Source: CAVYYW01 sp963772845 | Lineage (GTDB): Bacteria > Bacillota > Bacilli > Bacillales > Sporolactobacillaceae | Direction of reading: 5' to 3' | DNA: 64,000 nucleotides | Assembly: GCA_963772845.1 (NCBI GenBank) | Contig: CAVYYW010000017.1 | Span: forward strand, 62,001-126,000 | Part shown: in pieces, positions 17,752 to 26,530 of the stretch | Position numbering within the stretch: the first letter of the stretch is position 1 | How the letters are laid out: each line of letters opens with the position of its first letter | Notes under the pieces: generated by a model | What the model was told of the DNA's origin: nothing | What the model saw: the letters and a program-made list of their open reading frames with translations, nothing else | The model's database searches: none | Made by a program: the position numbers and the translations under genes

Positions 17752-18807
17752 ATGACTAATAAACTCTACCACCCTCTGATAGGAGTATGCGTATCAGAGG
17801 ATAAGCGTTTGCTGCGTGACTTAGTCAAATTCAGGGTAAAAAAGTTCCGGCGAAATACAAATACCTCTGCAACGGTTTTTAGATTTCATATTGAAGACAT
17901 GAATTTTAATGAGGGTAAGGTTAAAGGAGAAATTTTCGAAAAAAAGTCAAGGGAATGGAAAGAAGACATTTTCCCTTTTCCTGATTCCATTTTTGTTCAG
18001 TCCCATGTTGATCCTGCTACGGTAAAAAAATTAGAACAAGCCATTGGCCGCAAAGTTTTTAACAATTTTATATTTGATAAATGGCAGGGATTTGAACTGC
18101 TTGAAAAAAGCAATGTGCTGCGCCAGGCACTTCCGGAAACAGTTCCTTTAAAGGGTCAAGCAGATCTGCTTGTTTTTTTGAATGCACATAAAGATGTTTT
18201 CTTAAAACCGATCAATGGCCATAGCAGCAGAAAAATTGTTCGAGCGACTCTCCAAAAAGAGGGGACCATTAATGTTTCGTTTATGAAATATAAAAAAATG
18301 CGAAACGAATCATTTAAGTCATTCTCTGATTTTTGGGATTGGTTTACGAAACACTTTTTCAATGTGGACTATATTATTCAAAAAAGTATCGAAACGGTGA
18401 GGCTCGATGATCATGCAACCGATGTTCGGCTGAACATGAATAAAGATAGTCGGGGAAGCTGGGTCGTATCAGCATTAATCCTTCGCATCGCCACAAACGA
18501 GAGCCACATCATTCCTGATGTTTCAACAGTTCTTACGACGAAAGAATTAATCAAAATGTACCCGATGGAGAAAAAAAAGTGGAAAAAAATAAATAACTCC
18601 GTCGTAAAACTCGGACGCCAAATTTGCAATGTTTTAGAAAAATCAGGGTATCACATGGGGAATCTGGGAATCGATCTTGGCCTGGATGAAAATGGGCATC
18701 TGTGGATTTTTGAAGTGAACCCATTACCTTATCCTCTTGATGACATAATTGAAGATAATTCATTGACTAAACCTTTAGAGTACGCCTTATATCTCGCTTC
18801 TAAATAA
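17752..18807 (+). CDS. YheC/YheD-family ATP-grasp, endospore coat-associated
   Basis: 351 residues. The N-terminus (HPLIGVCVSED) and the ATP-grasp core are typical of YheC/YheD: DVFLKPINGHSSRKI is the nucleotide-binding loop, DVRLNMNKD the middle motif and LWIFEVNPLP the metal-binding end. In B. subtilis these proteins associate with the endospore coat; enzymatically they should join a carboxylate to an amine using ATP, but the substrates are unknown. Ribosome binding site AAGGAG. Its place inside the glycan locus, divergent from the GT-D gene, supports a spore-surface role. Confidence 0.85.
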   Translation: MTNKLYHPLIGVCVSEDKRLLRDLVKFRVKKFRRNTNTSATVFRFHIEDMNFNEGKVKGEIFEKKSREWKEDIFPFPDSIFVQSHVDPATVKKLEQAIGRKVFNNFIFDKWQGFELLEKSNVLRQALPETVPLKGQADLLVFLNAHKDVFLKPINGHSSRKIVRATLQKEGTINVSFMKYKKMRNESFKSFSDFWDWFTKHFFNVDYIIQKSIETVRLDDHATDVRLNMNKDSRGSWVVSALILRIATNESHIIPDVSTVLTTKELIKMYPMEKKKWKKINNSVVKLGRQICNVLEKSGYHMGNLGIDLGLDENGHLWIFEVNPLPYPLDDIIEDNSLTKPLEYALYLASK

Positions 18808-18816
18808 GCAAAAGTA

Positions 18817-18852
18817 AACACTTAGCCAACTAATAAAAGCAGGCTAAGTGTT
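18817..18852 (+). terminator. Hairpin terminator after the YheC/D gene
   Basis: AACACTTAGCC and GGCTAAGTGTT form an 11-bp stem with a 14-base loop ten bases beyond the stop codon. The T-run is weak. Confidence 0.65.
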
Positions 18853-19028
18853 ATTCTGCTTAAATTGACAATCGCCTTTACGTATTTTCATCATATATTA
18901 AAAAGAACGATAGAGAGAAATTGTAGAGAAGACGATTTCAATTAATTGAGACTGAGGTATTAGCGTGAATACGTTCATTTCTTAACAGTCTTATAGACAT
19001 CTCCATTATCAAGGGAATGAGATTTTTT

Positions 19029-20348
19029 ATGGAAATAGCTGTCGTTGGCACCGGATATGTCGGTTTAGTTACCGGCATCTGTTTAGCAAAAATGGGTCAT
19101 AATGTCACCTGTATTGATGTTGATGAAGATAAGATAAACAAATTGAAGCTTGGCATTTCTCCAATTTATGAACCCGGCCTTGAAGAATTAATGAAACAGG
19201 CGCTCTGCAACACCCAGCTGCATTTTACTACCAGCCATAAAGAAGGATTCGCTAATAAGGAAGTCATTTTTATAGCGGTAGGAACACCGCAAAAACCTGA
19301 TGGATCAGCAGACCTGCGTTTTATTACCCAGTGCGCTAAAGATATCGCCAAGAATATAAAAAATGACATGATTGTTGTAACAAAAAGTACGGTTCCAGTT
19401 GGTACAAATAAAGTCATTAAAGAAATTATTTCAAAAAATTTGGAATACCCGGTGGCGGCAGACGTGATTTCGAATCCCGAATTTCTACGTGAAGGGGCCG
19501 CTGTTAAAGATTTTTTTTATGGTGACCGGATTGTCATTGGCTTTGAAAACGCCCAATCAGCCAACATACTTGAACAAATCTACCAACCTCTTAACATTCC
19601 AATATTTAAGACAGACATCACCAGTGCAGAAATGATTAAATACGCTTCGAATGCTTTTCTCGCTACTAAAATCAGTTTTATTAATGAAGTCGCAAATTTA
19701 TGCGATAAATTTGGTGCCAATATAACAGATGTTGCAACAGGTATGGGCCAGGATAAGCGAATTGGTTTAGAATTTTTAAGAGCGGGGCTTGGATATGGGG
19801 GCTCTTGCTTTCCGAAAGATACAAAAGCATTCGTTAAAATGGCTGAAGACCAGCACTTTAATTTTAAAATTTTAAAATCTGTTATTGAAGTAAACGAGTC
19901 TCAGCAAACTTTACTCGTAAAGAAAATAACAGAGCGCTTTAATAGTCTGGCAGGGAAACGATTAGCCTTACTGGGCTTAACCTTTAAACCTTACACCGAT
20001 GATATTAGAGGGGCTCCCTCTATTGAGATCTCAAGACAATTAATGAACAACGGTGCTGCCATTGTTGCATATGATCCAGCAGGCATTGAGAAGGCCAAAC
20101 CTCTGCTTCCTCGGAAGATAAAATACGCTCGTACATTAGAAGAAGCCCTCTTTGAATCAGATCTTGCCTTAATTTTAACAGAATGGCGCGAAATCACGAC
20201 ATCTTTTATGGAAAAAGCAAGCAGGCTAATGAAAGAGCCAATCATTTTCGACGGCAGGAACTGTTTTTCTTTGGAAGATGCACAGCAGTTTCGTGTCGAA
20301 TATCATTCTATAGGAAGACCATCTGTTTTGAATTTAGATAATAAATAA
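19029..20348 (+). CDS. UDP-glucose 6-dehydrogenase
   Basis: 439-residue enzyme oxidising UDP-glucose twice with NAD to UDP-glucuronate. Rossmann motif AVVGTGYVGLVTG at the start, catalytic cysteine in GLGYGGSCFPKDTKAF near residue 258, and the C-terminal UDP-binding domain with LGLTFKPYTDDIRGAPS. It is of the Ugd/TuaD type. The ATG at 19029 aligns best with family starts; the in-frame ATG at 19017 adds only MRFF and has its AAGGGA too close. Product: UDP-glucuronate for the adjacent surface-glycan machinery. tuaD would normally accompany other tua genes, which are absent here. Confidence 0.94.
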   Translation: MEIAVVGTGYVGLVTGICLAKMGHNVTCIDVDEDKINKLKLGISPIYEPGLEELMKQALCNTQLHFTTSHKEGFANKEVIFIAVGTPQKPDGSADLRFITQCAKDIAKNIKNDMIVVTKSTVPVGTNKVIKEIISKNLEYPVAADVISNPEFLREGAAVKDFFYGDRIVIGFENAQSANILEQIYQPLNIPIFKTDITSAEMIKYASNAFLATKISFINEVANLCDKFGANITDVATGMGQDKRIGLEFLRAGLGYGGSCFPKDTKAFVKMAEDQHFNFKILKSVIEVNESQQTLLVKKITERFNSLAGKRLALLGLTFKPYTDDIRGAPSIEISRQLMNNGAAIVAYDPAGIEKAKPLLPRKIKYARTLEEALFESDLALILTEWREITTSFMEKASRLMKEPIIFDGRNCFSLEDAQQFRVEYHSIGRPSVLNLDNK

Positions 20349-20357
20349 TAAAACACG

Positions 20358-21600
20358 GTTGTTGATTTTCGCTCCAGGCTGCTTTGGACGAATTCGCGAG
20401 CCTCTTCATGCCCACAGGACGTGGGTAGGTTCGGCGTTAGCACAGGACGTGCTGGTTTTAGCCGAACTTCCTTCAGTGGCTGTGGGGTCTCGCTTAGATC
20501 GCTGATGAGGTCACTGAAAAAGTCTCTTTTGTCCTTCGGGCCGAGCTTTGGAAAGTTCTCGCTTGCCGCGGGCGGACCGCGAGCCTCCTCGCTATTTAAG
20601 CAAATTGCGCTGTGGGGTCTCGCCTGGTCACGCTAATTCCGCAGGCGTCTCAAAATTTCCAGGCAGCTCGGCCAAATTAGCAATTGGATAATGCTGGTGG
20701 ACTTTTTCAGCGGCCACTCGCTGTTTCCGCAGGAACGAGCATCACATCTCGAGTGACTACGAGTTGCGACGAGGAATCCCGCTTCGAAGCATTACTAGAA
20801 GACGCAGAAGCACATGGTCGCAGATTTTTTCCCATCAAAAACTTTTTCACCCGCTGAAATTTTGAGCATGTGCATTTTCGAAGAATCTCACCCCTTGCGC
20901 TTCAATCAACTTGTTTGTTGCCCGGCGATGCACCTAAGAAGTCATTTATGGCAATAGATTTTCCTTTACCCTGGAAAAATCCACGATTTGCAAATAAGGA
21001 AACTACCCTTTCCCTTATTATGCTGTTGGAGAGCTGACCGAAGCAGCTTGGCGCCAGAACGCCATGAAGTCACTAAGGGTTGTCCAAATCGAAAGGGCAT
21101 AGCCCTAAAGACCGAGCGAAAATTTCGAGACGCTAGAACAATCAGCGTGGACGTCACTGAAAAATTTCTGTATTTATGATCTTGTTTAAGATTTAATCAA
21201 AGCATGGTTCGTTCTGATGCCTCGAAAGTCCACTGGATTTCCAAAGGTTGAGAACCCATTGCAACTAAAAGCCGAGCTGCCGGAAAGGCTTGGGACTCCT
21301 CGAAAATGCTCATGCTTTTTGAAAGCCAGAAATACCCGAGACTCCTCGAAAATGCTTTGCATTTTCATCGTGCGAGGTGGAATCAAAGGTGTAAATTCAA
21401 GTCCTGCAGGATCAGCGTTCCAAGCGAGACCCCGCAGACGCGAGAGATGAGCGACGAGGAGGCTCGCGGAACGCCTGCGGAAAGCGAGGGTATTTCCGCT
21501 TTCGCATTTTCTTCGTGCGATGTAGAACCGAAGATGTTTATTCAAGACCAGCAAGAACAGCGGACAAAGTGAGAACCCACAGCGCCACTTAAGAAAGATC
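20358..21600. repeat. Composite non-coding repeat cluster A
   Basis: About 1.2 kb without credible genes. It contains pieces of the window-wide repeat family: GTTGATTTTCGCTCCAGGCT at 20360, the border motif CACTGAAAAAGTC at 20513, GCGTTAGCACAGGACGTGCT, GACTCCTCGAAAATGC followed by AGAAATACCC at 21296-21350, and GAAAGCGAGGGTATTTCCGC at 21480. Frames of up to 122 codons here lack ribosome binding sites, and the same DNA recurs elsewhere in either orientation, so I treat them as spurious. Confidence 0.75.
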
Positions 21601-21675
21601 GACTAAGCGCGGAAAGTGATCAGCTTTCCACTTAATTAATAGATTGTCTTTAATAAAAATAGTGAAATCATGGCA

Positions 21676-21706
21676 CAAAAAAACTGTGGAAGCAGCCTCC
21701 CACAGT
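21676..21706 (-). terminator. Intrinsic terminator of the sulfotransferase/zinc-ribbon unit
   Basis: ACTGTGG and CCACAGT flank a short loop and the minus-strand copy runs into seven T residues. A second small hairpin (AGACCGC/GCGGTCT) overlaps the last codons of the zinc-ribbon gene. Confidence 0.85.
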
Positions 21707-21888
21707 TAGACCGCATTATAGCGGTCTTTTTTTTTCCAATCTTCATCAGACAAAGCATCTCTCTTCAACTTGTCACCATTTTGTACTTCAATTATGATAC
21801 TTTTTAATTTCTCCCCACAAATAATACACCGTTCGTTTGCTGTGTTCTGGATCGTACAGCATGCGGGGCAATAATATCTATGCTTCAT
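21706..21888 (-). CDS. Small zinc-ribbon protein
   Basis: 60 residues with two cysteine knuckles, CPAC near residue 7 and CIIC near residue 21, followed by a charged tail (LSDEDWKKKDRYN). AGGTGAAGC gives a ribosome binding site. The start lies only three bases from the sulfotransferase stop, so the two are translationally linked. I do not recognise a named family; the C-x2-C pairs suggest one bound zinc and a structural or regulatory role. Confidence 0.6.
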   Translation of the reverse strand: MKHRYYCPACCTIQNTANERCIICGEKLKSIIIEVQNGDKLKRDALSDEDWKKKDRYNAV

Positions 21889-21891
21889 GCT

Positions 21892-22740
21892 TCACCTCAA
21901 TTTTCCGTATAATTTTTTATACATTTCACGAATTTTATGATTAAAAGAATAAGAGCTTAAGGCTTCAGGGGATTTTTCTTCCCTAAGAAGCAGTGTGTAA
22001 AGAGACAAAACCTCTTCGGAAGCAGCCTTATCTTTAATTAATTCCTTAAGACCTGACTGATAGTGTTGTAGTTCAGGATGAAGAAATGTGCTCATAGAAT
22101 GGCGCATACTATTTCGGTCAGATACCTTTATCCCTAACTTGCTATTCACTCTCTCAAACTCTGATTCCCAATTATTAATAAATTTATCATAATGAATAAT
22201 GACTCTATTGGATTGTTCAGAAGCTATCAAAGAGGAAAGTGTATAAAGACACCATATATCGAATGATTTTTCTTTGGTAAACCCATTTCTATAGCTAAGG
22301 GATGATGCCACATCAAGAGGATTTCTAACAACAATCACACAGGATAGCCTTATATTTAATTCTTGCAAAAGATCCAGCCACATTGGAAGAAGTAAGCTCG
22401 TTCTGGGATCTTTCCAGCCCCATAGTTTTTTTTCCATGAACTCATTAATAACAAGTTCTTTTAATTTAATTTTGTAAGGAGCAATCGCTCTTGATGTCTG
22501 CCAATACTCGGGCAAAGGCAGCCGAGTATCCCATGACCTCGAAAAAGCTTTAAGAATTTGCTGCTGTCTCAAAGTGATTTCTTTATGCTCCCAGTAACCT
22601 TCTGGATTGAATTTCCCCGCCTCGTTAAGTCTGGATTCTCTCCCTAGATCAACTCCGGCAATATTTAATGCCCTTGTTATCATTGAAGTTCCGCTTCGGT
22701 GCATTCCTAGAACACACACAGCTTCTGAAATCGCCTTCAA
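21892..22740 (-). CDS. Sulfotransferase 1 (PAPS-dependent)
   Basis: 283 residues. The 5'-phosphosulphate-binding loop VLGMHRSGTSMI near the N-terminus and the 3'-phosphate-binding segment VIVVRNPLDVASSL near residue 140 are diagnostic of PAPS-dependent sulfotransferases; YWEHKEI and GWKDPRTS fit the large bacterial Sulfotransfer_3-like group. The TTG at 22740 is preferred because AAGGTGG precedes it by seven bases; a GTG at 22761 is possible. It transfers sulphate to an unknown glycan acceptor. It is divergent from the CotY/Z-like gene and belongs with three other sulfotransferases downstream in the locus. Confidence 0.85.
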   Translation of the reverse strand: MKAISEAVCVLGMHRSGTSMITRALNIAGVDLGRESRLNEAGKFNPEGYWEHKEITLRQQQILKAFSRSWDTRLPLPEYWQTSRAIAPYKIKLKELVINEFMEKKLWGWKDPRTSLLLPMWLDLLQELNIRLSCVIVVRNPLDVASSLSYRNGFTKEKSFDIWCLYTLSSLIASEQSNRVIIHYDKFINNWESEFERVNSKLGIKVSDRNSMRHSMSTFLHPELQHYQSGLKELIKDKAASEEVLSLYTLLLREEKSPEALSSYSFNHKIREMYKKLYGKLR

Positions 22741-22782
22741 GACTGAACCACCTTCACTCACTTGTTACGCGCTGATTTACCA

Positions 22783-22808
22783 GCATATGCACATTTGTCT
22801 CATACTAT
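22783..22808 (+). promoter_or_regulatory. Candidate sigma-E/sigma-K promoter of the coat gene
   Basis: CATACTAT at 22801-22808 matches the mother-cell -10 consensus (CATACAAT) at 7 of 8 positions. GCATAT at 22783 is a plausible -35 element with slightly short spacing. The coat-like gene starts 57 bases downstream. Confidence 0.4.
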
Positions 22809-22864
22809 GAATAAATATATCTCAACCGCCCTGCGACCCGTTCTATATTAAAGGAGGACACATA

Positions 22865-23257
22865 ATGAAAAGTCTTTTTGACGACGACTATTCCAGATAC
22901 AGTGATAGAGATGTCGAAAAGCCACGTACGGAAAAAGAGAACAAATGTAAAAAATGTGTGTGTGAATTATTAGCTGAGATTTCCAATAAACAACCAGATG
23001 GTCCCCTGGATCGTACTTACTACGAGCAAAAACTGTTAATTCTCAGCAATGGCACTAATCAACCATTATCCGTGGATGGAATGGATCCTACCATCTTTAC
23101 ATTGGAGAGCTTTAACCCAAAAACGTGCTGTGCGACCTTCCGTTTCAATAGTGAACTTATTGATTCGACTTCTGGCACCACGCCAATTTGCGGAAAGCTA
23201 ATTAAAGATTGTCATAGCATAGCAGGAATATTCCAGCTGGATGACCACATTATATGA
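22865..23257 (+). CDS. CotY/CotZ/ExsY-like spore crust or exosporium protein
   Basis: 130 residues, cysteine-bearing (CKKCVC near residue 32, TCCATF near 97, ICGKL and DCHS near the end). The segment TIFTLESFNPKTCCATFRF corresponds to the conserved block of CotZ/CotY/ExsY proteins, where a phenylalanine-valine-glutamate-serine strand precedes acidic residues and a cysteine. Those proteins self-assemble by disulphides into the outermost spore layer. The N-terminus is charged and divergent. Strong ribosome binding site AAAGGAGGACACATA. It lies between sulfotransferase 1 and the PAPS genes, the best direct link of the sulphation locus to the spore surface. Confidence 0.72.
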   Translation: MKSLFDDDYSRYSDRDVEKPRTEKENKCKKCVCELLAEISNKQPDGPLDRTYYEQKLLILSNGTNQPLSVDGMDPTIFTLESFNPKTCCATFRFNSELIDSTSGTTPICGKLIKDCHSIAGIFQLDDHII

Positions 23258-23282
23258 TTATTACTTACCCCTAACTATAAGC

Positions 23283-23313
23283 GCCAGACTGTTTAGTAAC
23301 AGCCTGGCTTTTT
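23283..23313. terminator. Terminator between the coat gene and cysC
   Basis: GCCAG-ACTGTT and AACAG-CCTGGC form an interrupted stem followed by TTTTT on the plus strand. It ends the CotY/Z-like gene; the convergent cysC may use it too. Confidence 0.75.
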
Positions 23314-23331
23314 AAGGTTTAAGAAATTGAA

Positions 23332-23943
23332 CTAGGGTTTCTTGACTATTTTTCCGCTGTCTACTAAATAATGATAAATCTGGTCCACACATTTATCGAC
23401 TGTCAACAGATCAGAATTCACAATCAACTCTGGTTTCAAAGGTTTTTCATAGGGGTCTGAAATACCTGTGAAATGATTAATTTCACCCGCTCTTGCTTTT
23501 TTATAAAGTCCTTTTGGATCTCTTTGTTCACAAGTCTCAATAGAACAATCTACATAAACTTCAACGAACTCACTTGGACCAACTAAGCTTCTTACCATGT
23601 CCCGATCATTTCGGTATGGTGAAACGAAGGCTGCAAGGACAATTGTTCCGCTATCTATAAAAAGTTTGGCAACCTCTCCAATCCGGCGAATATTTTCGAC
23701 CCGGTCCTTTTTACTAAATGCCAAATCTTTGTTTAAACCATGCCTTATATTATCGCCATCTAATAGATAAGTAGAGTTTCCTTTATCATGTAAACGTTTT
23801 TCAAGAGCATTTGCGATAGTCGATTTTCCTGAACCCGAAAGACCTGTGAACCAAATAATAAAACTTTGATGTCCGTGTAATTTTTGGCGTTCTTCTTTTT
23901 TAACGTTAAGCTCATGCCAAAACACATCAGATAGTTGCTGCAA
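23332..23943 (-). CDS. cysC: Adenylylsulfate kinase
   Basis: 203 residues, full length. It phosphorylates adenylylsulphate (APS) to PAPS, the sulphate donor. P-loop GLSGSGKST near residue 37, then DGDNIRHGLNKDLAFSK, the APS-binding loop, and KGLYKKARAGEINHFTGI, all diagnostic of CysC. No reductive-branch genes (cysH, cysI, cysJ) are in the window, so the PAPS here is more likely meant for sulfotransferases. It is 15 bases downstream of the TauE-like gene and probably co-transcribed. Confidence 0.95.
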   Translation of the reverse strand: MQQLSDVFWHELNVKKEERQKLHGHQSFIIWFTGLSGSGKSTIANALEKRLHDKGNSTYLLDGDNIRHGLNKDLAFSKKDRVENIRRIGEVAKLFIDSGTIVLAAFVSPYRNDRDMVRSLVGPSEFVEVYVDCSIETCEQRDPKGLYKKARAGEINHFTGISDPYEKPLKPELIVNSDLLTVDKCVDQIYHYLVDSGKIVKKP

Positions 23944-23957
23944 AAAATTCAGCTCCC

Positions 23958-24719
23958 TTAAAAAATAAGCTTTATTCCACTTATTAGAATGATGATGACG
24001 ATAAAAAGACGAATAAAAAGAGGAGAAACTTTATTAACAAGCCGGCTGCCCATAAGTGTTCCGGGTATCGATCCAATTAAAAGATTTCCTGTTAAAGCGT
24101 AATCAACATGCCCGTACCCTGCCATAAGGAGACCAGTGGCACTGACGAGAATAAAAGCGTGAACAATATCCGTTCCAACTACTTCAGAAGACTTCAAGTT
24201 ATAGAAATATAGAATAAATAAAGCGAATAAGCTTCCTGCCCCGACAGAAGTAATTCCGACAATCGCACCAATGATCAATCCGGCAATAATCGTGATGTGG
24301 CGTTTTTCCAGCATTGATTTTGACTTCCACGGACTGTTAATTTCACCACCAAACCCGAGTTGAACCAACGTAATAAGTGAGACGGCGGCTAATACAATTC
24401 CTAGCAGCAGCATTGTTAGATTTTCATTGTAATAATTAGATAAAAGCATGTAAAAAACAATATTTGCGATCACAGCAGCGGGTATACTCCCCATAGCCAA
24501 ATATTTTACTAATTTAAAGTCGACGGTCTTTTGTCTGATGTGCTGGAAAGCCGCAAACATTTTTGTCACAGTATTGTATGCAAAATCTGTGCCTATTGCC
24601 ATGGTCGGGTGAATACCGAAAAAGATAAGAGCCGGAGTCAGTATTGATGCTCCTCCAACTCCTGTCATTCCGACCAGACCCCCAACCAGAAAACCAATTA
24701 TAATGTATTCAATGCTCAA
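23958..24719 (-). CDS. TauE/SafE-family membrane transporter
   Basis: 254 residues, about eight membrane helices in two repeats. GFLVGGLVGMTGVGGASILTP and the second-half GAIVGITSVGAGSLFAL are the paired family signatures. Members export sulphite, sulphoacetate or related oxyanions; next to cysC and sat it probably handles sulphate or sulphite. I choose the TTG at 24719 (GGGGTGG five bases upstream), which matches family length; the longer frame to 24797 adds a polar stretch with no ribosome binding site. Confidence 0.85.
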   Translation of the reverse strand: MSIEYIIIGFLVGGLVGMTGVGGASILTPALIFFGIHPTMAIGTDFAYNTVTKMFAAFQHIRQKTVDFKLVKYLAMGSIPAAVIANIVFYMLLSNYYNENLTMLLLGIVLAAVSLITLVQLGFGGEINSPWKSKSMLEKRHITIIAGLIIGAIVGITSVGAGSLFALFILYFYNLKSSEVVGTDIVHAFILVSATGLLMAGYGHVDYALTGNLLIGSIPGTLMGSRLVNKVSPLFIRLFIVIIILISGIKLIF

Positions 24720-24872
24720 AATAACCACCCCAAAGGAAATGCTCAATGGCAAACATAATTCATCATATGCGAATGATGACTTTCCCGATATGGACAAATC
24801 CCTTGGCTCTCACCTAAATATTGCACATGATTTAATCAAAATACATTAAAAGCAAAATGGCTGTTGGCATTG

Positions 24873-24916
24873 AAAAAAAGAGTATGTCAGAAGCTATTAG
24901 TGCTTCTGACATACTC
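24873..24916 (-). terminator. Strong hairpin terminator
   Basis: GAGTATGTCAGAAGC and GCTTCTGACATACTC form a perfect 15-bp stem; on the minus strand seven T residues follow. It lies downstream of sat-cysQ but is separated from cysQ by repeat cluster B. A frame at 24857-25096 that reads through it is spurious. Confidence 0.88.
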
Positions 24917-25055
24917 TTGAAAGTCCGATTTTCCGCAGTTAAAGAACTGCGGCTGCATGAACTTCGCATCGACCGAATAAGTGAAATAAAGCTGATTTTA
25001 TTTAAGAACACGGTAAAATCAGCTATGTTGTTTCACGGCCTGCAGTCTCAGCGTG

Positions 25056-25680
25056 TGGCCACTGAAAAAGTCCCCCCGTGTAGATCAGATTGTTGATTTC
25101 CGCTCTAGGCTGCTCGCTTTCCGCGGGCACGGCCTCAGCTAACTTTGGCGTGGTTTCTTTGTGCACCAAAGTGGATCTTCGGACGCGTGCTAGTCCCGTC
25201 GGAGTCTCACGCCCTCCGCTTCAATCAACGTCATGTGATGTCCTTTAGAAGTTATTTATGGCTATAGATTTTCCTTTCTCAACTTCACTCCAATCAGCCA
25301 AAATGTGAAGTTGAACCGTCTTAGTTTTCCTTTAGTTTTTCAGTATCATGGAAATATGAGCTCCCGAAAATGATGCTCTTTGTTTCAGTTAATAAATGGA
25401 AACGACTGAAACTCCTCGAAAATACGCTTGCTTAGAGATGAAAGCAAGAAATACCCGAGACTCCTCGAAATGCTTTGCATTTTCTTCGTGCGAGGTGGTT
25501 CCAAAGATGTTATTTCAAGTCCTGAAGGATTAGCGTTCCAAGCGAGACCCCCGCAGCGCTCCTTAAGGAAAATCCTGTGACAACGCCGAACCTACCCACA
25601 TCCTGTGAACAGCGAGGAGGCTCGCGAATCTCCTAAGGAAAGCGAGCGTTATTCCGCTGAATTAATATGGATTGTTTTAC
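25056..25680. repeat. Composite non-coding repeat cluster B
   Basis: Begins with the border motif GGCCACTGAAAAAGTCCCCC at 25057, then GTTGATTTCCGCTCTAGGCT. The hairpin core follows in minus orientation (AACTTTGGCG at about 25147 to GATCTTCGGACGCGTGC), then single copies of GACTCCTCGAAAATGC/AGAAATACCC at 25410-25480 and a GAGGCTCGCGAATC end. It fills the gap between the cysQ stop and the terminator at 24.9 kb. Confidence 0.75.
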
Positions 25681-25684
25681 ATCA

Positions 25685-26530
25685 CTATTTAAGCATCGAA
25701 GCCCATGCAGACTTTGCGATAAACCAGGGATTGTACAGAGATTGCTTGTTATAAGCCAATGAAGAATCATCACTTGCTGTTAGAACAAGCCCCCCTGCCT
25801 GCTCCACAATCGCATGACCCGCAGCCGTATCCCATTCCATCGTTGGGGCCAATCTCGGATAATAGTCAGCTTTTCCTTCAGCTACAGCACATAACTTTAA
25901 GGAACTGCCGATTGCAGTGGTATCCACATGCTGATGCTTCGCTTTTAACTGTTCAATAAATTCCTCGGTTTCAGGAGAAAGGTGGGAACTGCTTGTGACC
26001 ACTCTTACTGACTTATCTTTTGTTAGAATCGGAAGAACCGTTCCATGGTTTTTTATATCCTGTTCAAAAGTGATGTGATATCTGGCCATACCTGACATTT
26101 TATAAGAACCAAAATCCTTTTTTGCTGCATATAAAAGGTCTAATGCGGGAGCAAATACAACTCCTAATATAGGTCTCTGGTTCTTAATCAATGCAATATT
26201 AACCGTGAACTCACCATTGCGTTTTATATACTCCTTCGTCCCGTCCAATGGATCGATCAGCCAATATAAATCCCAATCTCTGCGTTCACTGTATGAAATA
26301 TCAGGACCTTCCTCACTTAATATCGGTATCTCCCTAAAATGCTTTTTAAGCTGGCTAATAATTGTCTGATGAGACTTCCGGTCCGCAATGGTCAGCGGTG
26401 ACAGGTCTTCTTTAAATTCAACGCCGAAATCCTTCTGATTATAAATTTTCATTACTTCAAGCCCTGCTTTTAAAGCAATATTTGCCACCGTTCCTAAATT
26501 TATATCAGCTACATTCAGTTCTTGCCTCAC
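25685..26530 (-). CDS. cysQ: 3'(2'),5'-bisphosphate nucleotidase
   Basis: 281 residues of the inositol-monophosphatase fold. The metal site is clear: EEGPD, then DPLDGTKEYIKRNGEF near residue 95 and WDTAAGHAIVEQAGG near the C-terminus. CysQ hydrolyses PAP, the inhibitory by-product left when PAPS gives up its sulphate, so it is needed where sulfotransferases are active. Its start overlaps the sat stop by four bases (ATGA), indicating coupled translation. Confidence 0.93.
   Translation of the reverse strand: MRQELNVADINLGTVANIALKAGLEVMKIYNQKDFGVEFKEDLSPLTIADRKSHQTIISQLKKHFREIPILSEEGPDISYSERRDWDLYWLIDPLDGTKEYIKRNGEFTVNIALIKNQRPILGVVFAPALDLLYAAKKDFGSYKMSGMARYHITFEQDIKNHGTVLPILTKDKSVRVVTSSSHLSPETEEFIEQLKAKHQHVDTTAIGSSLKLCAVAEGKADYYPRLAPTMEWDTAAGHAIVEQAGGLVLTASDDSSLAYNKQSLYNPWFIAKSAWASMLK

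Noticed and set aside
21186..21572. 122-, 88- and 77-codon frames as genes
   Set aside because: They lie in repeat cluster A, overlap each other on both strands and lack start signals.
24857..25096. 79-codon plus-strand frame
   Set aside because: It reads through a perfect 15-bp terminator hairpin and into the repeat border; no ribosome binding site.
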